DNA of 52,438 bases from Psychromonas aquimarina ATCC BAA-1526 (GTDB lineage Bacteria; Pseudomonadota; Gammaproteobacteria; Enterobacterales; Psychromonadaceae): the NCBI RefSeq assembly GCF_000428725.1, contig NZ_AUAM01000032.1:1-52438 (forward strand), in the 5' to 3' direction. This document shows, piece by piece, positions 27,747 through 37,091 of this stretch (its first letter is position 1; each line of letters begins with the position of its first letter). Below the pieces are notes generated by a model that saw nothing but the letters and a program-made list of their open reading frames with translations, was not told the DNA's origin and searched no databases. The position numbers were made by a program, and so were the translations under genes.

Positions 27747-30152
27747 TTAACACATCGTTTTTTCACGAAAATAACGTTTTACTATATAGGATTCCTTTTC
27801 AATCTCGCTGATCAGCCCCGGTATCACCGCAAGCATTTCCGTTACAGCAGCCTTTTCTAACTGACGGCACAAATTCGACAGATGATGCGCCCCGACATTA
27901 GCACTGCTGGATTTTAGAGTATGGGCTAATAAGCGCAGACTTGCGACCTGTTGAGGTTTTTCAGCCAGCTCTTTTAAACTTTTTTCCAGCGTATCTAGAA
28001 ACAGCTCCGTAACTTTAACAGTTAATTCCTGCGGCGCCTCAGGACTAAGCGCGGCAATATTCTGCAGAGCTTTAGGATCCACACATGGATCTGAATGTGA
28101 AACATCTTTATCTATATTTTTCGAGCCCTCTAAACTCTGCCGCTCAGAGGTTCTTTCTATCTTATTTAATTTTAACTGCCCAGCTGTACTCAGCCACGGC
28201 GTTAAAACTTCAAAAAGCTCTGCAGCAGAAAACGGCTTACTCAGATAATCATTCATTCCGGCCCGCAGGTAATACTCCCTGTCTCCGTCCATGGCATTAG
28301 CCGTTAATGCAATAATCGGCAGTTCAGAAGAAAGTGCGCCGCTTAACTCCATTTTCCGGATTTTTGCAGCCGCTTCCAGCCCGTCCATCTGCGGCATCTG
28401 CATATCCATCAAAATAAGATCATAGGACTGCCGCTGCAGTGCTTCAACAGCAGCCTGTCCATTATCAGCCAGATCAACCTGCAGGCCGAAGGCCTGCAGC
28501 ATTACGACCGCGACCTCCTGATTGACTTTATTATCCTCAGCCAGCAGCAGGCGGTAAGGGTGATCAAAACGAAAGTCTGCTAAGGATTCATAAGCGCTTT
28601 CAGCAGCAGTCTCCTGCACAGATAAGTCCTCATAGGCAGCTGAAGCGGCATCCGGCACAGACGGCAGCGGCAGCGTAAAAACAAAACAGCTGCCTTTAGC
28701 AGTTTCTGATTTTACCTTTAGCTCTCCCCCCATTATCTCCACCAGGTTACGGGTAATCGCCAAACCTAACCCCGTACCTCCATATTTCCTGGTAGTTGAA
28801 CTATCTGCTTGAGAAAATGATCTGAAAATATGTTCAATTTTGTTTTCTTTAATACCGATCCCTGTATCTTCAACTTCAAACTGCAGTCCCCCCGTTTCCA
28901 GCTCAGCAACACGCAGCCTCACTTGTCCGTGATCGGTAAATTTAACAGCGTTGCTAAGCAGATTACTAAGCACCTGCCTGAGCCGTATCGGATCACCAAG
29001 ATAGGTACAGTGAAAATCAGCAGGGATAGAAAGCATCAGCTCTATGCCTTTTTGAGATGCGCCTTCAGTATACAAAAGAGCGGATCCTTCAATAAGCTCA
29101 CGCAGATTAAACTCAATCGATTCCAGCTCCATTTTCCCCGCTTCAATTTTAGAAAAGTCTAAAATATCATTGATAATATCGAGCAGATCTTTCCCTGACT
29201 GATAAACAATTTCAGTAAAACGTTTCTGCTGCTGATCCAGCGGACTGCTGAGCAGCAGTTCAGTCATGCCCAGCACACCGTTCATAGGTGTACGAATTTC
29301 ATGACTCATGGTTGCTAAAAATTCACTTTTTGCTTTACTGGCGGCTTCGGCATTCTCTTTGGCTAATAATAACTCCTGAGTCCGCAGTGTTACTTTCTCT
29401 TCTAAAGTATCGCGGTGTTCAGCCAGTACCCGGTCACGAGTCTCAACCTGCTCTAACATCATATTAAAACCGCGGATCAGCGAACCAATTTCATCATTAC
29501 GCTGCCCGGGAATACGAATATGATAATTTTTCTGCGCTGAAACCTGCTGCATCACCTCGGTCATCTGCAGTAAAGGCTGAGAAATAAGGAGCTGCATACG
29601 AGCCGCAAGTATAAAAGCCAGTAAAGTTCCAAGTATAATAATAAAAGGAGCAAAAAATGCCTGCCGCCATAAACGGGCGCGCAGCTGACTTTGATCGTTA
29701 ATAAGAATGACATGTCCGAGGACTTTATCCTCTAAGCGGATCACCTCAATATGGTAGATAACATCATCAGGTCCGCTGCTGTGCAGAGTGTTTAAATCCA
29801 TCTGCAGCAGTTTTTTATTCGCTTCAGGATCAAAAGAGGTTTTGATATATTCAGCCATTAACAGGTTATCGCTGTCATAAATCCTAGCCAGTACAATTTC
29901 AGGTTTTGCCTCGAGACTAGCCAGACTCTCTTCTGCCGCTTCTTTATCCTGAAAAGTCAGAGAGGCGGTACTCTGTGAGGCCATTAACCTGGCCAGTGCT
30001 TTAAGTTGATTTTCGGCATCAGTATAGCTGTAGTGGTACTGCATCATTCCGATCAGCAGCACAATAATTAAAGCAACCAGAGTCCCGGAAAACAACCCGA
30101 TTGAGGTTAACTGACTTCGTAATGAAAAACGGCTGAGTCTGATCATTAACAT
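27747..30152 (-). CDS. CHASE8-HAMP hybrid histidine kinase with REC and HPt
   Basis: 801 residues. TM1 (about 17-38), a periplasmic domain (39-165) with the CHASE8 pattern '[42 protein letters not shown]', TM2 (166-185), HAMP (186-240), coiled coil, HisKA with H284 ([10 protein letters not shown]), HATPase with N, G1 and G2 boxes ([15 protein letters not shown]), receiver with D583 ([13 protein letters not shown]) and a C-terminal HPt with H744 (LAHTLKSSS). CHASE8 is the sensor type of YfiN, the partner of YfiR, and a YfiR-like gene lies directly upstream, overlapping as TAATG. A second ATG at 30146 is also plausible. Confidence 0.92.
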   Translation of the reverse strand: MLMIRLSRFSLRSQLTSIGLFSGTLVALIIVLLIGMMQYHYSYTDAENQLKALARLMASQSTASLTFQDKEAAEESLASLEAKPEIVLARIYDSDNLLMAEYIKTSFDPEANKKLLQMDLNTLHSSGPDDVIYHIEVIRLEDKVLGHVILINDQSQLRARLWRQAFFAPFIIILGTLLAFILAARMQLLISQPLLQMTEVMQQVSAQKNYHIRIPGQRNDEIGSLIRGFNMMLEQVETRDRVLAEHRDTLEEKVTLRTQELLLAKENAEAASKAKSEFLATMSHEIRTPMNGVLGMTELLLSSPLDQQQKRFTEIVYQSGKDLLDIINDILDFSKIEAGKMELESIEFNLRELIEGSALLYTEGASQKGIELMLSIPADFHCTYLGDPIRLRQVLSNLLSNAVKFTDHGQVRLRVAELETGGLQFEVEDTGIGIKENKIEHIFRSFSQADSSTTRKYGGTGLGLAITRNLVEIMGGELKVKSETAKGSCFVFTLPLPSVPDAASAAYEDLSVQETAAESAYESLADFRFDHPYRLLLAEDNKVNQEVAVVMLQAFGLQVDLADNGQAAVEALQRQSYDLILMDMQMPQMDGLEAAAKIRKMELSGALSSELPIIALTANAMDGDREYYLRAGMNDYLSKPFSAAELFEVLTPWLSTAGQLKLNKIERTSERQSLEGSKNIDKDVSHSDPCVDPKALQNIAALSPEAPQELTVKVTELFLDTLEKSLKELAEKPQQVASLRLLAHTLKSSSANVGAHHLSNLCRQLEKAAVTEMLAVIPGLISEIEKESYIVKRYFREKTMC

Positions 30153-30709
30153 TACCTCGGTTTATCAACTAAGATCGCAATTTTAAGCAGTTTAGAACTT
30201 AATTTAAGCTCCGTCTGCGAGAGTCGGCGCATATTCACTTCAAAGCGCAGACGCTGATCTTTTTCAACTAAATTTATTAACCCGCCATGACGTAAAAAAC
30301 GCGTGTCATCACTGATAGTTAATACCGCACTACGATTGATTAATGAAAGAATATAACGGTAACGTCGATGTTCAGAGGGGTCGATATACAGCGCATGGCA
30401 TTGTCTGAAATCAGCCTCATTCAGCGGTTTCTGCACAACAACTGAATGACCGGCAATCTTTTTATTATGCAGTGTCTGCAGCTCGTCAGCCACCCGCCCT
30501 GAACCATACACACAAAACTGAAAGACCCCGTCGGGGCTGTCCCAGGTCGAAGCCGGCCAGCGGGTAAATTTGGCCATATTATACATATATGCGGCCTTTA
30601 ACGTTTCTAAGGCATGCACAGCCGGCGCTGAATTCACTTCAGCGGCCGTTATCAGAAGACAGAAAAAAGCAAGCCGTAAACGCAAAGCACCACCTCTGAG
30701 CATTAACAC
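30152..30709 (-). CDS. YfiR-like periplasmic protein (DUF4154)
   Basis: 185 residues with a signal peptide (to about residue 28) and a YfiR/DUF4154 domain: '[16 protein letters not shown]', 'FQFCVYGSG', '[11 protein letters not shown]', 'CHALYID', and '[31 protein letters not shown]'. Two cysteines, C66 and C104, are spaced like one disulfide pair of Pseudomonas YfiR; the second pair is absent. YfiR represses the CHASE8 diguanylate cyclase YfiN in the periplasm. Here the CHASE8 partner would be the downstream hybrid kinase. It is 13 nt after the receptor gene and overlaps the kinase gene. Confidence 0.88.
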   Translation of the reverse strand: MLMLRGGALRLRLAFFCLLITAAEVNSAPAVHALETLKAAYMYNMAKFTRWPASTWDSPDGVFQFCVYGSGRVADELQTLHNKKIAGHSVVVQKPLNEADFRQCHALYIDPSEHRRYRYILSLINRSAVLTISDDTRFLRHGGLINLVEKDQRLRFEVNMRRLSQTELKLSSKLLKIAILVDKPR

Positions 30710-30722
30710 CTCCTAAGATAAC

Positions 30723-32747
30723 TCACCAGGTCAATACACCTTGAAGAAAAACGCTGCGTTCAATCATTGACGGCACAGACCAGGGTTCAGCAATAAACTC
30801 CTGCTTGGCAGAGTCCAGCAGATTACGACCGCTGACAGATAATTCAAGTGATGACAGCGGGCGCCAGGCAAGGCGCAGATCACCGTCAATATAACTGCTG
30901 ACGGTACTGTCCGGCCAGGAACGCTCTCCGGCATAATAAAGGCGCAGATCCAGTTCGAGACTGCTGCTTAAATCAAAACTGCCCCATAAAGAGGCCAGCT
31001 GCTCAGATGTTCTGCCGGCTACTGTAGAGATAGGATTAACAGCAGACGCACTGGGTGCATCATCCTGCAGATTGATATCTATAATGCTGTACACCAGACG
31101 AAAACGGCTGCCGGGTGCCGCCTGCCAGGTAGTTAACAGTTCAAGGCCCTGACTGTAGCCGTGAATATTATTATCCAGCTCCAGCGGAATCACTAAAAAT
31201 GTCTCCCCCTTGATAACCTGCGTGGATGCACTGCCCATATTATAACTGCGCAGATCTGAATAATTATTATAAAAAGCGGCCAGATCCACTGCAACAACAG
31301 GCTGCGGCTGCCAGCGGATACCTAGTTCATAAGCGTCCAGCCACTCGGACTGAAAACCTTTATTGCCGACAATCTGCAGCATAGTCGGCAGCGGATCACT
31401 AGGATCCAATGTAAAAGGAGGCGCAGAGCCGACATTGAGAATAAATTCACTCTCTCCTCGAGAGGGAGTGCGCACCGCGCGTGAAACCGCCCCCCACACA
31501 GTAAGCTGTTGATCAGGCACCCAGCTCAAGCGTATATTAGGCTGCAGCTCGGTGCCGCTGTAGCTGCTTCTTTCCAGCTTGGTACCTAAAGTCAGGGAGA
31601 GTTTCTGCTCAGGAAAACGAATGGTATCCTGAATAAAAGCATTCCATATATCACTGTGCTCCACAGGATCTGCAATAGAAATTATCGATGAGGAAGCCGC
31701 ATCACTACGGCTCCAGCGGTAACCTGCTCCCCAGACCAGTTCATGATCGTTAAAAGGAACAAACTGATGCTGCAGCTCAAAATTCACAGTATCGCGGCGC
31801 TCACTGTACTTAAGGTCCTGATGATCATAGAAATCATAGTTAAACTTTACACTGAGCTCTGAATCCAGGCCCCGCAGCTGCCCCCAGCTGATACCTAAGT
31901 TACCGCCCAGCGCGTCGATATCACCATTAACCACCCGGTTCGTATAGGGAGATTCAAAGCCTGGTACAGTATGCTGCTGTCTTAAATCATCGCGATAAAG
32001 ATCTCCTTGAAAAGTCAGCCACTGATCTTCTTTATGCTGTATATCAAGGCGCATTCCGGTCTGCAGGTAGTCACCGCCGTTATCCTGATCCGTTTCAGAC
32101 AGATCCAGCGACTCATCCAGACTGCGCCCTTTAGCATAAACACGCATTTGCGCATTTTCAGCTGGTTCAAAACCCTGACGTATTTCAGCCATCCCCCGCA
32201 GCTCATTACCGGCAGCAAGTGATAAACGGCCGCCCTGGGTATCAGCAGCTTCTTTGGTAATAATATTGATAACACCATTAACCGCATTCATGCCCCAAAG
32301 AGTAGCCCCCGGGCCGCGGATCACCTCAATGCGTTCAATATCAGCCATCAGGTAATCAAGGTATTCCCAGTAAACACCAGAATAGGTCGGGGTATAAACA
32401 CTGCGCCCGTCAACCAGTACCAGGAGTTTATTAGCCAGACGACCGTTAAAACCACGAATACTAACGGCCCACTTGTTAGGATCAATCTGTGCAACATCAA
32501 CCCCGGGTACTAACTTTAACGCTTCAGGAATAGAGGTCGCACCGGAACGGCGGATCTCATGTTCAGTCACTACATAAACAGCGGCGGCCGCCTCGGAGAG
32601 TTTTTCACTTTTTTTACTAACGGAGGTGATCTCAATCTGCATTAATTCATCAAAATCAAGATCCGCCAGATCACTTGTTTCATTGTCTGCCAGCACCAGG
32701 CAGGAAAATAAACTAAGCAGTGCAGTTAGATAGTTGATATTTCTCAT
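30723..32747 (-). CDS. TonB-dependent outer-membrane receptor
   Basis: 674 residues. Signal peptide (MRNINYLTALLSLFSCLVLA), then an acidic segment 'DLADLDFDELMQIEITSVSKK' followed by a plug domain (about 52-165: 'SGATSIPEALKLVPGVDV', 'VLVDGRSVYTP', 'IERIEVIRGPGATLWG.NAVNGVINIITK') and a beta-barrel ending in the aromatic residue W. No obvious TonB-box match at the mature N-terminus. Substrate unknown; it lacks hallmarks that would separate siderophore, B12 or sugar receptors. First gene of a four-gene operon with yfiR-like, kinase and c-di-GMP genes, so it may sense rather than only import. Confidence 0.9.
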   Translation of the reverse strand: MRNINYLTALLSLFSCLVLADNETSDLADLDFDELMQIEITSVSKKSEKLSEAAAAVYVVTEHEIRRSGATSIPEALKLVPGVDVAQIDPNKWAVSIRGFNGRLANKLLVLVDGRSVYTPTYSGVYWEYLDYLMADIERIEVIRGPGATLWGMNAVNGVINIITKEAADTQGGRLSLAAGNELRGMAEIRQGFEPAENAQMRVYAKGRSLDESLDLSETDQDNGGDYLQTGMRLDIQHKEDQWLTFQGDLYRDDLRQQHTVPGFESPYTNRVVNGDIDALGGNLGISWGQLRGLDSELSVKFNYDFYDHQDLKYSERRDTVNFELQHQFVPFNDHELVWGAGYRWSRSDAASSSIISIADPVEHSDIWNAFIQDTIRFPEQKLSLTLGTKLERSSYSGTELQPNIRLSWVPDQQLTVWGAVSRAVRTPSRGESEFILNVGSAPPFTLDPSDPLPTMLQIVGNKGFQSEWLDAYELGIRWQPQPVVAVDLAAFYNNYSDLRSYNMGSASTQVIKGETFLVIPLELDNNIHGYSQGLELLTTWQAAPGSRFRLVYSIIDINLQDDAPSASAVNPISTVAGRTSEQLASLWGSFDLSSSLELDLRLYYAGERSWPDSTVSSYIDGDLRLAWRPLSSLELSVSGRNLLDSAKQEFIAEPWSVPSMIERSVFLQGVLTW

Positions 32748-33145
32748 CTATATCAAATCCTTTTGCTATGGAATCTTATCTGCTGATATTAACCTAGGGC
32801 TGTTAACTAACTGCAGTCGGTATTGCCTGCGGCTATTACAGCGGATTAGAACTGTTGAATTATAACTAAGCGCTGTTAGCAGATGATGAAGATCTTAAAA
32901 GCCGCAACGCATCAACTCATGATCAAGTTATAGTATTTAAAGTAGCAGCTGCAGGCCTGTTTTTGTAGAGAAAAGTTGAAATAAACTGGATGATTACCTA
33001 AAAAATTTCCTTCTTTGCTCTTCTATCAGCAGTAAAAACAGCAACAAAAAAACATATACATAGAAACAGTTAAACCTCAGCTTAATAATTAAGCTGAGGT
33101 TTGCGGGTACTGTTCTCTCAATTCTAGCCCTATGCGGGACAGTGA
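32748..33145. other. intergenic region between the receptor operon and the chitin operon end
   Basis: It holds the upstream (promoter) side of the TonB-receptor operon and the terminator of the chitin operon (33072-33102). No sigma-54 site, tRNA or credible ORF was seen. No confident promoter hexamers. Confidence 0.5.
33072..33102 (-). terminator. terminator of the chitin-oligosaccharide operon
   Basis: Perfect 13-bp stem AAACCTCAGCTTA / TAAGCTGAGGTTT with loop ATAAT, 44 nt after the phosphohexomutase stop. The T tract is short, three residues within the stem. Confidence 0.7.
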
Positions 33146-34558
33146 TTAAAGTGCTAAGAAAGACTTCACCTGATTAACAATACCCTCGGCAATAGTCTGG
33201 CTCTGCATTTCCGAGAAAATCCGCAGTAACGGTTCGGTCCCGGAGAAACGGGCAATCACCCAGCCGCCGTTTTTAAAGTAAACTTTAAGACCGTCCGCAT
33301 AACTGACTCTTTCAATTTCATATTGAAATTCAGGCAGCTGCTTTTCAACATACACTTTATTGTAAATAACCTCTTTCTGCTCAGCTTTAAAAGTACAGTC
33401 GCCTTCTGCAGTATAGGAATATCCGTAAACATCATAGATTTCCGCAAGCAGTTCAGAGATCTTTTTACCGGTTACTGCAATCATTTCCACCAGCAGACTG
33501 GCGGCAAAAACACTGTCTTTACCCTTGATATGACCGCGAATTGTTAAACCGCCGGAGCTCTCGCCGCCGATTAATGAATCATCCGCTTCCATTTGTGAAC
33601 TGATATGTTTAAAACCAACGGGTACTTCAAAGGATTTCTGACCGTGATCAGCCGCTATTTTATCGAGAATATGGGTTGTAGCGATATTACGCACCACCGA
33701 ACCGCTCTGTTTTTTGTATTTAATCAGATAGTAATAAAGCAGAATCAATACTTCATTGGGATGAACAAAGTTACCCTTTTCATCAATAATACCGATACGA
33801 TCCGCATCACCGTCTGTTCCTACACCGATATCATAACCTTTTGCAACAACCAGGTGCTTAAGCTGATATAAGGTAGCGGCGCTTGGCGACGGCATCAGCC
33901 CGCCGAAGGCCGGGTTTTCACCGTCATTAATAACATCAACATCACAACGTCCGGTGATTAATACCGTCTGCAGTGCATTTTTAGCCACACCAAACATAGG
34001 ATCAATTAAAACCCGTAAATTAGCCTGTTTAATCGCCTGCACATCAAGCAGATCCAGCACCGAATCAACAAACTCATTCATCGGATTTATAACAACAATC
34101 ATGCCGTCTTCTACTGCTTTATCAAAATCAAGCACTTTAATATCAGCAGAATTTATTCCCTCAATTTGTGCTTCAATTTTTTCGGTAATGATTTCATCGG
34201 CATCGCGCCCGCCTTCAATAAACACCTTGATACCGTTGTAATCAGAAGGGTTATGCGATGCGGTAATACATGCCGAATAAATCGTGCCCATTGTTTTAGC
34301 TTTGTGCATAACAATCGGAGTAGGCACGAATTTATCAATAAAACTTACCTTAATACCGTTACCCGCTAACACTTCCGCAAACCATTTCGAAGCCTTGTCG
34401 GAAAGAAAGCGACGGTCATAACCAATCACAAAACCTTTATTAACGACATCTTCAATCATCATAATATTTGCCAGCGCCTGTGCCACTAAGCAGACATTTG
34501 CTCTAGTGAATTCATCACCAATAATCGCGCGCCAGCCGCCCGTGCCGAACTTAACCAT
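33146..34558 (-). CDS. alpha-D-phosphohexomutase of the chitobiose operon
   Basis: 470 residues from the ATG at 34558, preceded by GGAGATAAAT; an upstream ATG at 34570 lacks a ribosome site. Active-site serine S101 in TASHNPSDYNG, metal loop TDGDADR, sugar loop GGESSGG and phosphate loop RFSGTEPLLRI. It corresponds by position to V. cholerae VC0611, where the mutase is thought to convert GlcNAc-1-P released by chitobiose phosphorylase to GlcNAc-6-P. Annotation as generic phosphoglucomutase/phosphomannomutase would be less specific. Last gene of the operon, 69 nt after chbP. Confidence 0.88.
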   Translation of the reverse strand: MVKFGTGGWRAIIGDEFTRANVCLVAQALANIMMIEDVVNKGFVIGYDRRFLSDKASKWFAEVLAGNGIKVSFIDKFVPTPIVMHKAKTMGTIYSACITASHNPSDYNGIKVFIEGGRDADEIITEKIEAQIEGINSADIKVLDFDKAVEDGMIVVINPMNEFVDSVLDLLDVQAIKQANLRVLIDPMFGVAKNALQTVLITGRCDVDVINDGENPAFGGLMPSPSAATLYQLKHLVVAKGYDIGVGTDGDADRIGIIDEKGNFVHPNEVLILLYYYLIKYKKQSGSVVRNIATTHILDKIAADHGQKSFEVPVGFKHISSQMEADDSLIGGESSGGLTIRGHIKGKDSVFAASLLVEMIAVTGKKISELLAEIYDVYGYSYTAEGDCTFKAEQKEVIYNKVYVEKQLPEFQYEIERVSYADGLKVYFKNGGWVIARFSGTEPLLRIFSEMQSQTIAEGIVNQVKSFLAL

Positions 34559-34627
34559 ATTTATCTCCATCTATTTTCTGTGTGCTGATTCTTTAGCAGA
34601 AAAAGAGACCGAAGCCCCTTTACTGAA

Positions 34628-37033
34628 TCAACCCATTACCACGATAACCTCGTTAACACTTGCTGCTGTTTGTACCGGGACAGCACCTTGGATAAGCTTT
34701 CCATTTAAAGTGATTGATTTAACACCTTTGCTGACATTATTCGGATTTTCAACTTTGATATTAAACTGTGCACCGCGCCATTCACGGCTTACTGTGAAAC
34801 CAGGCCAGTCCGTCGGGATACAAGGATCAACAATAAGGCCGTCAAAACCTAAGCGCACACCAAGAATAAAATTAGTTACCGCAAAGTATGCCCAGCCGGA
34901 CGTCCCCGTTAACCACGGATGGTTGGCTCTACCGTGATCCTGATGATCCCGGCCCATAATAAACTGCACATATGAATAGGGCTCTGCAATACGTGTTTCA
35001 ATCATCTCATTCTGATTGTAAGGATTAAGTGCATCGTAGAATTTCATCGCCCGGTCACCGCGGCCTAGTTTAGCTTCAGCTACCCAGGCCCACGGATTAG
35101 GATGCGAGAATATTGCGCCGTTTTCTTTTACACCCTGATATACACGGGTAACAAAACCAATATCATCATTCGGTGTTGAAAATGACGGAGAATTAAGGTG
35201 TAAACCAAACTCAGAATAGAGATGCTCATCAACCGAGTTCATGGCAGTCTCACCACGCTCCTGTGATACCGCACCTGACAATACCGCCAGTGTATTTGAC
35301 TCAAGATGAATGCGGCCTTCGGTCTGCTGCGCGGTACCTATTTTTTCACCGTTTTTAGTTAAACCGCGGATATACCAGCCGCCTTCTTCATCCCAAAGGT
35401 GTTTTTCACAGGCGGCACGAACGCCTTCAGCCATTGCCGAGTATTTTTCAATATCGGAGACTTTATCAAGATATTTAGCCAGGTCGATAAACTCCTGCAG
35501 TGCCCAGTAATGCAGGAAAGACACCATAGATGACTCGCCGCCGCCGAGATTCAGACAGTCATTCCAGTCAGCCCGCAGACCTTTACAAATCCCGGTTTGA
35601 CCAACATATTGTGCAGAGAAGTCTAATGCGGCTTTCATATGCTCGTAAACAGTTGCATCACCACCGTTCGCATAGGGGATCACTTCATCAAAGAAGCTCT
35701 CTTCACCGGTTTCCATTACATATTTACAAATCGTCGGCACGATCCACAGGTGATCATCGCTGCAGGTATCATCAATACCGTGAATTTTGTCATCATCCGA
35801 AGGTGTCGGTACAACAGTTGGTGATTTAGACGGCTTTACATCGGCTTTTTCCGGATCAAACCAGTCAGGATCAAACAGATGCAGACCGTAACCTTCTTTA
35901 ACCTGACCACGAAGCAGATCCACAATACGTTTACGGGTCATTTTCGGATTTGAATGCGGTACTGAAATCGCATCCTGAGCGGTATCACGGTAACCAAGGC
36001 CGGTACGGCCGCCGACTTCGATAAATGATGCAAAACGCGACCAGACAACACAGGTTTCCGCCTGGTACAAGGTCCAGGTATTGATCATGGCATCAAGACC
36101 TGCGTTTGGCGATTTAACCTGGAATTTACTGCAGCGGCTTTCCCAGTGATCTTTAATCTCCTGGAAAGCACTATCAACCTTGGTTAGATCCTGGTACTTA
36201 GCACGTAATTCAGCACCGTTACCTTTACCGATACCTAAAATGTAAACAAAACGCACCTCTTCACCCGGCTGAATCACAAACTGCTTGTGCAGAGAGCCGC
36301 AGTGATTATTACAGGTTTGTGCAGAGTTAGAACAACTGCCGTTTTCAAGCGCAATCGGATTTGCTTCATCACGGTAAGCACCTAAAAAAGCATCGCGCTG
36401 ACCGTCATATGAATCCGGATCAAAACTAGATGCCAGGTAATAATAACCGTCAAGTTCATTAGTATTATAATAAAGATCGTATTCAATCACTCCGTTATTG
36501 TATGAGGTACCGGCTGAGTACAAAGACATCTGATGATTCTGATTATCTGACTGAATATGGCTGAATGAGAATTCAACAAATGAGAACGCTGAAATGGTGC
36601 GTGCTTCAGTGCCGTCATTTTTAATAACCACATCCCAGATCTCTGCATCTTCGCCTTTTGGTACAAATAACGTTTTAGTCGCAGTAATACCGTTATAAAC
36701 GCATTTAAATTTCGAATAAGAAAGGCCGTGACGAACTTCATAGTCCGCTTCATCCAGGCTTTTCGCCACCGGCTGCCATGAGATAGACCAGTAGTCTCCG
36801 CTCTGATCATCACGTAAATAAACATAATGGCCGGGGCGGTCAAATGACGCATTCGGGCGGAATTTAGTAACACGGTTATACTCTGGTGAATTGTAAAAAG
36901 AGTAACCACCAGCATTCTGCGAGATAACGGTGCAGAACTTTTCTGTTCCTAAGTAGTTAGTCCATGGCACCGGCGTGTCCGGGCGTGTGATGACGTATTC
37001 TCTATTGTCATTATCAAAAAAACCGTATTTCAT
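34628..37033 (-). CDS. chbP: N,N'-diacetylchitobiose phosphorylase (GH94)
   Basis: 801 residues, the length of the characterised Vibrio proteolyticus enzyme. Catalytic acid D492 lies in RADWNDCLNL, at the same residue number as reported for that enzyme. N-terminal beta-sandwich (1-~270), helical linker, then the (alpha/alpha)6 barrel. It splits (GlcNAc)2 with phosphate to GlcNAc-1-P and GlcNAc in the cytosol, saving one ATP. It has no signal peptide. GlcNAc produced here needs a kinase that is not in this operon. Confidence 0.96.
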   Translation of the reverse strand: MKYGFFDNDNREYVITRPDTPVPWTNYLGTEKFCTVISQNAGGYSFYNSPEYNRVTKFRPNASFDRPGHYVYLRDDQSGDYWSISWQPVAKSLDEADYEVRHGLSYSKFKCVYNGITATKTLFVPKGEDAEIWDVVIKNDGTEARTISAFSFVEFSFSHIQSDNQNHQMSLYSAGTSYNNGVIEYDLYYNTNELDGYYYLASSFDPDSYDGQRDAFLGAYRDEANPIALENGSCSNSAQTCNNHCGSLHKQFVIQPGEEVRFVYILGIGKGNGAELRAKYQDLTKVDSAFQEIKDHWESRCSKFQVKSPNAGLDAMINTWTLYQAETCVVWSRFASFIEVGGRTGLGYRDTAQDAISVPHSNPKMTRKRIVDLLRGQVKEGYGLHLFDPDWFDPEKADVKPSKSPTVVPTPSDDDKIHGIDDTCSDDHLWIVPTICKYVMETGEESFFDEVIPYANGGDATVYEHMKAALDFSAQYVGQTGICKGLRADWNDCLNLGGGESSMVSFLHYWALQEFIDLAKYLDKVSDIEKYSAMAEGVRAACEKHLWDEEGGWYIRGLTKNGEKIGTAQQTEGRIHLESNTLAVLSGAVSQERGETAMNSVDEHLYSEFGLHLNSPSFSTPNDDIGFVTRVYQGVKENGAIFSHPNPWAWVAEAKLGRGDRAMKFYDALNPYNQNEMIETRIAEPYSYVQFIMGRDHQDHGRANHPWLTGTSGWAYFAVTNFILGVRLGFDGLIVDPCIPTDWPGFTVSREWRGAQFNIKVENPNNVSKGVKSITLNGKLIQGAVPVQTAASVNEVIVVMG

Positions 37034-37091
37034 TTTTCTTCCTTACTCTGTAGTAGAATTAGTTGTAAATAATTAAATATTAAGTCTGCTG

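Noticed and set aside
32748..33145. Sigma-54 promoter for the TonB-receptor operon
   Set aside because: No TGGCA-N7-TGC-like element was found on the minus strand in this gap.
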